From Blattamonas nauphoetae (taxonomy: Eukaryota; Preaxostyla; Oxymonadida): DNA of 64,000 nt. Both the position numbers and the translations under genes were made by a program. The DNA is taken from contig JARBJD010000003.1 in the NCBI GenBank assembly GCA_033064195.1, positions 310,001 through 374,000 of the forward strand. Direction: 5' to 3'. The stretch's first letter is position 1. Every line of letters begins with the position of its first letter. Below, one piece after another: positions 58,849 to 64,000 of the stretch. The notes under the pieces were generated by a model that saw only the letters and a list, made by a program, of their open reading frames with translations, ran no database searches and was not told the origin of the DNA.

Positions 58849-59472
58849 ATGAAATTCAACTCTAAAGTTAGCAGCAGCCGTCGTGTTCAACGCAAGGCTC
58901 ACTTCAGTGCATCCTCATCAGAGAAGAGGCTCGCTCTCTCTTCCCACCTTTCCAAGGAACTTCGCACTAAATACAAGGTATTTCGAAACGTTACACAATT
59001 CTTTTTCTGATATAATTGAAGTCAATTGTGGTTTTCATCCTGGGCATCCAACTTTTTTCACCTATCACCCCGCTATTATCATATTTTTCAGATTCGTTCC
59101 CTCCCAATCAGGAAAGATGATGAAGTCCGCATCATGGTTGGAAAGAAGAAGGATCTTGTCGGAAAGGTCATCAATGTTCGTCGCAAGCACAACATCATCG
59201 AAATTGATCGTCTGACAAAAGATAAGGCCAACGGTTTGCCACACTTTTCGTTTTATCACTCATGTTTTGGGACAACAATCACTCTTTATTTTTCTTATTT
59301 TTATCATTTAGGACAATCTGTTCGCGTCCCCATTCATCCATCCAATGTTGAGATCAAGACCTTGAAGCTCACCGCTGACAGGAAGAAGTTGATCGCTCGT
59401 CGCGCTGCTGTCCGTGCCAGAGATGCTGACAAGGGAAAAATCACCCAAACCGAAGCGATGCAAATCGACTAA
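58849..59472 (+). CDS. RPL26: 60S ribosomal protein uL24 (RPL26)
   Basis: Three exons: 58849-58977, intron 58978-59091 (114 nt), 59092-59233, intron 59234-59311 (78 nt), 59312-59472, TAA. 143 residues. Seen: [80 protein letters not shown]. The normal RG-x-x-KG of the KOW motif is replaced by [11 protein letters not shown]. Highly expressed-gene codon use. uL24 sits near the peptide exit tunnel. The introns are longer than most here. Confidence 0.94.
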
Positions 59473-59649
59473 GGTCGCACTTCGTGAATTGAACCGATTT
59501 GTACTCATTGAAAAAGAGCAGCAAGCGTTTCGCCCTTTTCCAAAATTCTGTGAATAGCTTGAAGTGGAAAGGATCTCCTTGTGTTTCTATTTGTGTTGTG
59601 GCACTGATAAAGATAAAAAATAGGTCAATAACATTTTTTGAGAGGGTGT

Positions 59650-60274
59650 ATGGGAAAGGAGATGGGAAAAACTCGCTATCGTTATCCAAAGGTCAGTCCG
59701 AAAGATAAGGAGCTCTTGCGGGTAGCAGATACATACCGTGTTCTTCCAAACACGCTTCATGAAGAAATCTACACACCTGAGCTGTGGGAGGCTCGTTTTG
59801 GAAAAGGTACCATTACTCGATTATGTCGCTTTAATTGAACTCCTTTCTGTTTTAGTTAGTCAAAGAATACTCCAAAAAACCAATCGCAATATCAAACAAT
59901 TTTGCCAAACCCCGATAACAGTCAATACTCGCTTGAAACAATTGAAGTCCGAATTAACAATGTCAAGACTCATGATGATGTACGTTGCTATTGTTGTGGT
60001 TATCGGGCTAGTATTTACTCAGTCTGTCCAGTTTTAACTTTCTATATCTCTCGTCAGATTCCTCAATCCGAAAGCTTGGATCGTGGTCGCTTATGGACTT
60101 GTTGTTGGTTTTCTAGAGTTTGTGCTTGGCTGGTCGCTAGAAAAATGGTTGTTTTCTGCAATTCTTGGGCTTCGTCCCGATAGTGAAGTCATGAGAGAAC
60201 GAGTATCACTTCTTCTGTATCAACACGTCTGGCTCCACGATCTAGAAGCAAGAATCGATCGAATCCTATCTTGA
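59650..60274 (+). CDS. unknown two-helix membrane protein
   Basis: First exon from ATG 59650 (MGKEMGKTRYRYPKVSPKDKE) to FGKG; last exon with FLNPKAWIVVAYGLVVGFLEFVLGWSLEKW...DLEARIDRIL to TGA 60274. Introns GTACC...TTTAG and GTACGTTG...CGTCAG are likely, but the phase of the middle exon could not be settled. The last exon holds one strong hydrophobic helix or a hairpin of two, then a cytosolic helix. Not recognised. Confidence 0.5.
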
Positions 60275-60388
60275 GATGAGACTTTTCATGGTGTTTCCTT
60301 TTTTATGAATAAACACTTCATTCTTCCTCGTTTTTATGGTATGAATCGGAGAACTGAAGAAGAACGACAGTGGAACAAGAGAAGACAA

Positions 60389-63354
60389 TTAACGAGAAGA
60401 ATATCTGGTCAAAACCGATGTAGCATCAATGATTGTGATGGATACTATGTCGAGATCTTGGAGGAATCTCTGGATATGGTATGAATTGAAATGGAAAATG
60501 CGATACCTCCTTTCCTTTTTCGTTCATCTTTAAAAATTGACTCAAAGTGTTGGGAGATTGAGAAAGAAGGAGGACAGATTCTCTGCAGTATGGGAAGTAT
60601 GTGTCTGGCTTTTTTGAGAACGAAGAGAAGGATTGAGTGATGAAAGTGAAGTCGGCATTCAGTTTGAGGACTCCTGACGGTGTAAAACTGAATTGCGGAC
60701 TGAGGATAATCGACGAATACAACGCCGTGTCGATTGCAGAAGCAGCAGCCATCCACATATGTCTGAAGAGGGGCTGGATGGTGTACGGCTGGATGGTGAG
60801 GAGGGTGGACGTGATAGCCGACACAGCCACGTGCAGCGGAGAGTTGGTTGTGCTCGTCGGCGGCTTTGAAATTTGGTATTGCTCGCTGCAGAGAAGAGAA
60901 CGGCATGATGGAAACAGAAAAAGAGGCAGACGGTCGCATAAGATGTGGCTTGAGCATGGTGATGAATGTCTGGGCGATTTGGTCGTCGATCTTCTTGAGT
61001 GCCACGTTTTGCATTGCTTTTAGTTCGTTGATCGTGCTGTCAAAGACAAGTCCCGTCGTCTTGTTGATTCGGTGGAAGTCTGCACTGAAAGCGACATAGT
61101 CCTGCAAAATGAACGGAGAAAGAATGAGATGTCCTTCAGAGAATGACGGAAGAGCAGACGGGTTGCAGAGAGATGTTCCGGAACATCGTGATGAGCATCT
61201 CCAGCGAGTTCGTGAACAGGACAGAGTGTCGAGGAACGTAGAGTGGAGTGCTGTACGGCGGGAGTTGCGAGAGTGTTTTGATGTTCAGCGCTTTCGACGC
61301 CTCCTCCAGCTCGTCGGAGAGAGGCAGGTACCCGATCATGTTGACCTGGTCGTAGAACGTGCTTGGGAGGGACGTCTTATGCGTCTTGGCTTCCATCGTG
61401 GTCGCCTTGCTCATGATCCCGATGTCCTTCAACGCCTGGTTCAGCACAGGTGTGATCACTTTCTCAAAATACTGCAGCGACAGGTGTGCACCAGCGGGGC
61501 CAAGCGAGATGATGTGCGAGTGCCGTTTGACCAATCCGTTCAGGAGAAGGTGGAAGAGATACGCAAAGCGGACAGTGTGGAAAGGGTCAAAAGGCAGCTC
61601 ACACGCAAGGGCCTGCAGGGAAGGGTCGGCAAAGATCTCTTTGGTTCGGTCGAGGGCTGTTCGTGACTCGATCTTGATCAGATGGGTGAATGCTTCCGGC
61701 ATGGAGATGAAGATACTCATCGTGTTGGACATGTTTGCTGTGGAGTCGAATGAGAGGTGGTTGAGAGACGGCGGGGCAATTCCAAGCGACGTCTGAAGCT
61801 GATCGTCGAATGCCATCATTTCGGAGACAATATGAACAATCGTTTTGCAGAGAAAAGGAGGGTATGTCGAAGAAAGAAGAGTTCCCTGGAGAATTGTTTC
61901 ATGTTGAGGCTGATTTTCCGTAAATGTGATGTTGTAGGATGCGAAGACAGAGGTGATGTCAGATTTCAGTTTATCCTGAAGTGGACGTAAAACAGTAGTC
62001 ACCAGTAGACTCTAAATGATAGATACTGCGAAGAAAGGAAGACGGACATACCCATGCATCACAATCAGGCCATCCAGACTCTTTCAAAATTTCGGTCATT
62101 TCACCAACAAAGAATGGTTGGTGCCGTTTTAAAATAGTATTCATTTCATAAAACATGACATCTGGTTTTGTCGGATCGTTGGAAGAGGTATCATTTGCGA
62201 AGAGTCGATAGAATTTGTTGATGATTGGCTCTGCAAAAAGTTGGATCGGGATTGGAAGTGTCTGGCTATGAATTGATGGAACAGCAAGCTGTAGTTGAAT
62301 CAGGAGTACAGAAATGTTACGGATAGACTGGAGTAGAATTTGAAGAGTCGGTTTCAAGCGTGCTGTTGAGGCAAGTGATGTGATGAATGATATGACAGAA
62401 TTATCTGTTTCCTGCGAATCGGAGTTGGAAAGGGAATTTGATTGAACTGTGTCATTTGGTATTTGCCGCCTATCTCGAACGTTTTCAGATTCCTCCTGAG
62501 ATGTCGAGTTTGAGGTTGGTTTCGGCTTTGTTTTGCCACCAAAGCCAATTGAGGGAATGATCAACGAATTCCTTGGAATTGGCATTGATGTATGCGTTAT
62601 AGCATTGTCTGGGAAGGACGTTGCGTTTATTATGTTAACGAGGTCCCTAGAAAAATGAACGCGGAAAAGAAGTAACAGACTGTGAAAATAAAGTCTGGAT
62701 TTTCAATGTGAAATCATTAAGCCATTTAGAAGAATATTTAGCGAGATAAGATGTTGGAAATAGGGTATTTGCAGAAGAATTCAGCTTTACCAGATCGATC
62801 AGGGTTTCGATGGCCGTCATTCGATCTTTTCTCGAATCTGTTTGTAGAAGAGAATCAATCGATATGCTTTGAGTGAATGAAGTGAGAAAAAATAGCGATA
62901 CCAAGTGTGTTCAATTGATTGCTGAAGCTGAAGATATTTCTGTTCTAGGAGAAGTGGAAGGAGTTTATGAACTGGTGACTCGAGCTCAGTAACCTGTTCA
63001 AAGGCTAAATAACAGGAAATTATCGATGAAACAGATGAATGAAGTAAAGAGAACTCACATGTTTTGATTTCGTTTATTGAATCTGTCAGAGTTTGTTTCT
63101 CTGTCTCAAGTTTAGCAAGTTCTTCTTTCACAGAATTCAATTCAGAAAGAGCAGAGTTACGACCCTCCTGAACTTGGCGATCATGCGAGGTTTGCTGATG
63201 AAATAAAGAGGTGAAAAGAAAGTGAGCTAGAAATATATCTAACCTGTGATTCTTTGATAGAGATATTTTGTTGAAGCTCATCTAATAACGACTTAATATC
63301 AGAGGGTGTTGCTTTTTTCGAGTTGAGTGTTGAATTGATGAAGATCGCTGCCAT
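60389..63354 (-). CDS. RINT1/Tip20-like Golgi-ER tethering protein
   Basis: About nine exons from ATG 63354 (MAAIFINSTLNSKK), with introns of roughly 35-55 nt (donors GTTAGA, GTGAGT, GTATCG, GTCTGT, GTATGT, GTCTGC, GTTTCC, GTATCG), ending TAA 60389; ~830 residues. N-terminal coiled coil (LNSVKEELAKLETEKQTLTDSI), helical middle (LLEQKYLQLQQSIEHTW), then VTTVLRPLQDKLKSDI, IVSEMMAFDDQL, and C-terminal LFRHMWMAAASAIDTALY...FSFTPSGVLKLNADF...RFLQDLDIVSI. That ending (FS-x-x-G-x-x-QL/KL-x-x-D) is the family hallmark. Part of the Dsl1/NRZ tether for COPI vesicles at the ER. Two low-complexity Ser/Thr/Asn patches near 62400. Family call moderately firm. Confidence 0.7.
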
Positions 63355-63597
63355 TTGAGAGCGTATGGGTGCAACTGACTTAGACATTAACACCAACCAC
63401 ATTAATTTCATTGAACATAAAAAACAAGATACCGAGAGTGAAATGAGAAAAGGACTCTTATCCGAGAAGAAAACAGACAAAGATCCTTTCACTGTTTTTT
63501 CCATTTTTGTGGTCAATCAGAACTTCAATGTCTTTATTGTGTTGTATTCTTCTTGAATTGGTTCTCTTGCGACATCTCACTCTTTTCCGAGCTGATA

Positions 63598-63933
63598 TTA
63601 AGTGAGAAGCGGTGTATCATGGCGATGATCCTTTCCGTCCTCTTTCTTTCGTGCAAATTTTATTTCAGGGCTACATCGATTTTGAACTGTTGTGGATGAT
63701 GTCGGGGATGTATACGTATCTGAATCATCACTTTTGAATCGAGGTAAATCGTGAACGAGTCCAATCGAAGGAGATATGCCATCAATTCTGTCAATACTGT
63801 CTGATTCTGACGAAATGAAACTCAAAAAAGACAGACGTGATCCATTGACATGGTTATTGTCATTTTTTCTGTTCGAGCAGGAATTGTTGATTTCTCTTGA
63901 GAACTTGGTCAGATCATTGTGAGATAGATTGTC
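63598..63933 (-). CDS. terminal exon of an unknown gene running off the right edge
   Basis: Last exon after an AAACTAG acceptor at 63934: DNLSHNDLTKFSREINN... to TAA 63598, 111 residues, Ser/Asp-rich and disordered (SDDSDTYTSPTSSTT), basic near the end (KFARKKEDGKDHRHD). No domain. The rest of the gene lies beyond 64000. Confidence 0.5.
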   Translation of the reverse strand, partial: DNLSHNDLTKFSREINNSCSNRKNDNNHVNGSRLSFLSFISSESDSIDRIDGISPSIGLVHDLPRFKSDDSDTYTSPTSSTTVQNRCSPEIKFARKKEDGKDHRHDTPLLT

Positions 63934-64000
63934 CTAGTTTGGTCTTCTATTCTTTGTCATTCTGGAAAATTTTTTGAAAGATTCATCAAATATCTTCTTT

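Noticed and set aside
1-64000. Mobile elements or virus-like copies
   Set aside because: No reverse transcriptase, integrase, transposase or capsid motif, and no terminal repeats were recognised in any gap or gene.

Overview
The window is nuclear DNA of a unicellular eukaryote. About 33 protein genes lie in 64 kb on both strands, and nearly all are split by very short GT-AG introns (most 23-90 nt, donors often GTATG or GTTTG, acceptors TAG or CAG). TAA, TAG and TGA all end genes, so the code is standard. Flagellar-type proteins (DRC2-like, LxGNW-motif), dense genes, tiny introns and a giant beta-helix/pseudokinase membrane protein fit a flagellate such as an oxymonad (Preaxostyla). That placement is inference and was not checked against a database.

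Layout. 1-8.9 kb, all minus: an RME-8/DNAJC13-like endosomal protein running off the left edge, a coiled-coil DRC2-like protein, an unknown helical protein, and a Yak1/DYRK-type kinase with a Lys/Glu-rich insert. 9-20.4 kb, plus: a small unknown gene, then a 3,551-codon single-exon membrane protein. Its parallel beta-helix ectodomain is joined by a ~4.9 kb 15-bp minisatellite (PGGET repeats) to a transmembrane helix and a pseudokinase. 20.6-31 kb: CXC-domain protein (-), BET bromodomain/NET protein (+), an unknown possibly flagellar protein (+), OSTC subunit of oligosaccharyltransferase (-), LxGNW flagellar-type protein (+), PP5-type phosphatase without TPRs (+). 31-40 kb: PRP4-type kinase (-), V-ATPase subunit H (-), RBM25-like splicing factor (+), casein kinase 1 (-), CAF1 deadenylase (+). 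40-53 kb: Trk/HKT potassium transporter (-), eIF4A (-), a small unknown gene (-), NTF2-like protein (-), Ulp1/SENP protease (+), MyTH4-RhoGAP protein (+), unknown disordered protein (-). 53-64 kb: eEF1B-gamma (+), Kelch-BTB protein (-), coiled-coil protein (+), FRA10AC1 (-), ribosomal protein uL24 (+), two-TM protein (+), RINT1/Tip20-like tether (-), and the last exon of a gene running off the right edge (-).

The genes are mostly housekeeping: splicing (PRP4K, RBM25, FRA10AC1), translation (eIF4A, eEF1B-gamma, uL24), ER/Golgi/endosome traffic (OSTC, RINT1, RME-8), ion transport (Trk, V-ATPase H) and signalling. No operon-like logic is visible. Many neighbours are divergent with start codons only 50-160 bp apart, so shared promoters are likely. 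No transposon, virus-like element, rRNA, tRNA or CRISPR array was recognised. Exon models were read by hand from frame continuity and splice signals; protein cores are firmer than exact starts.
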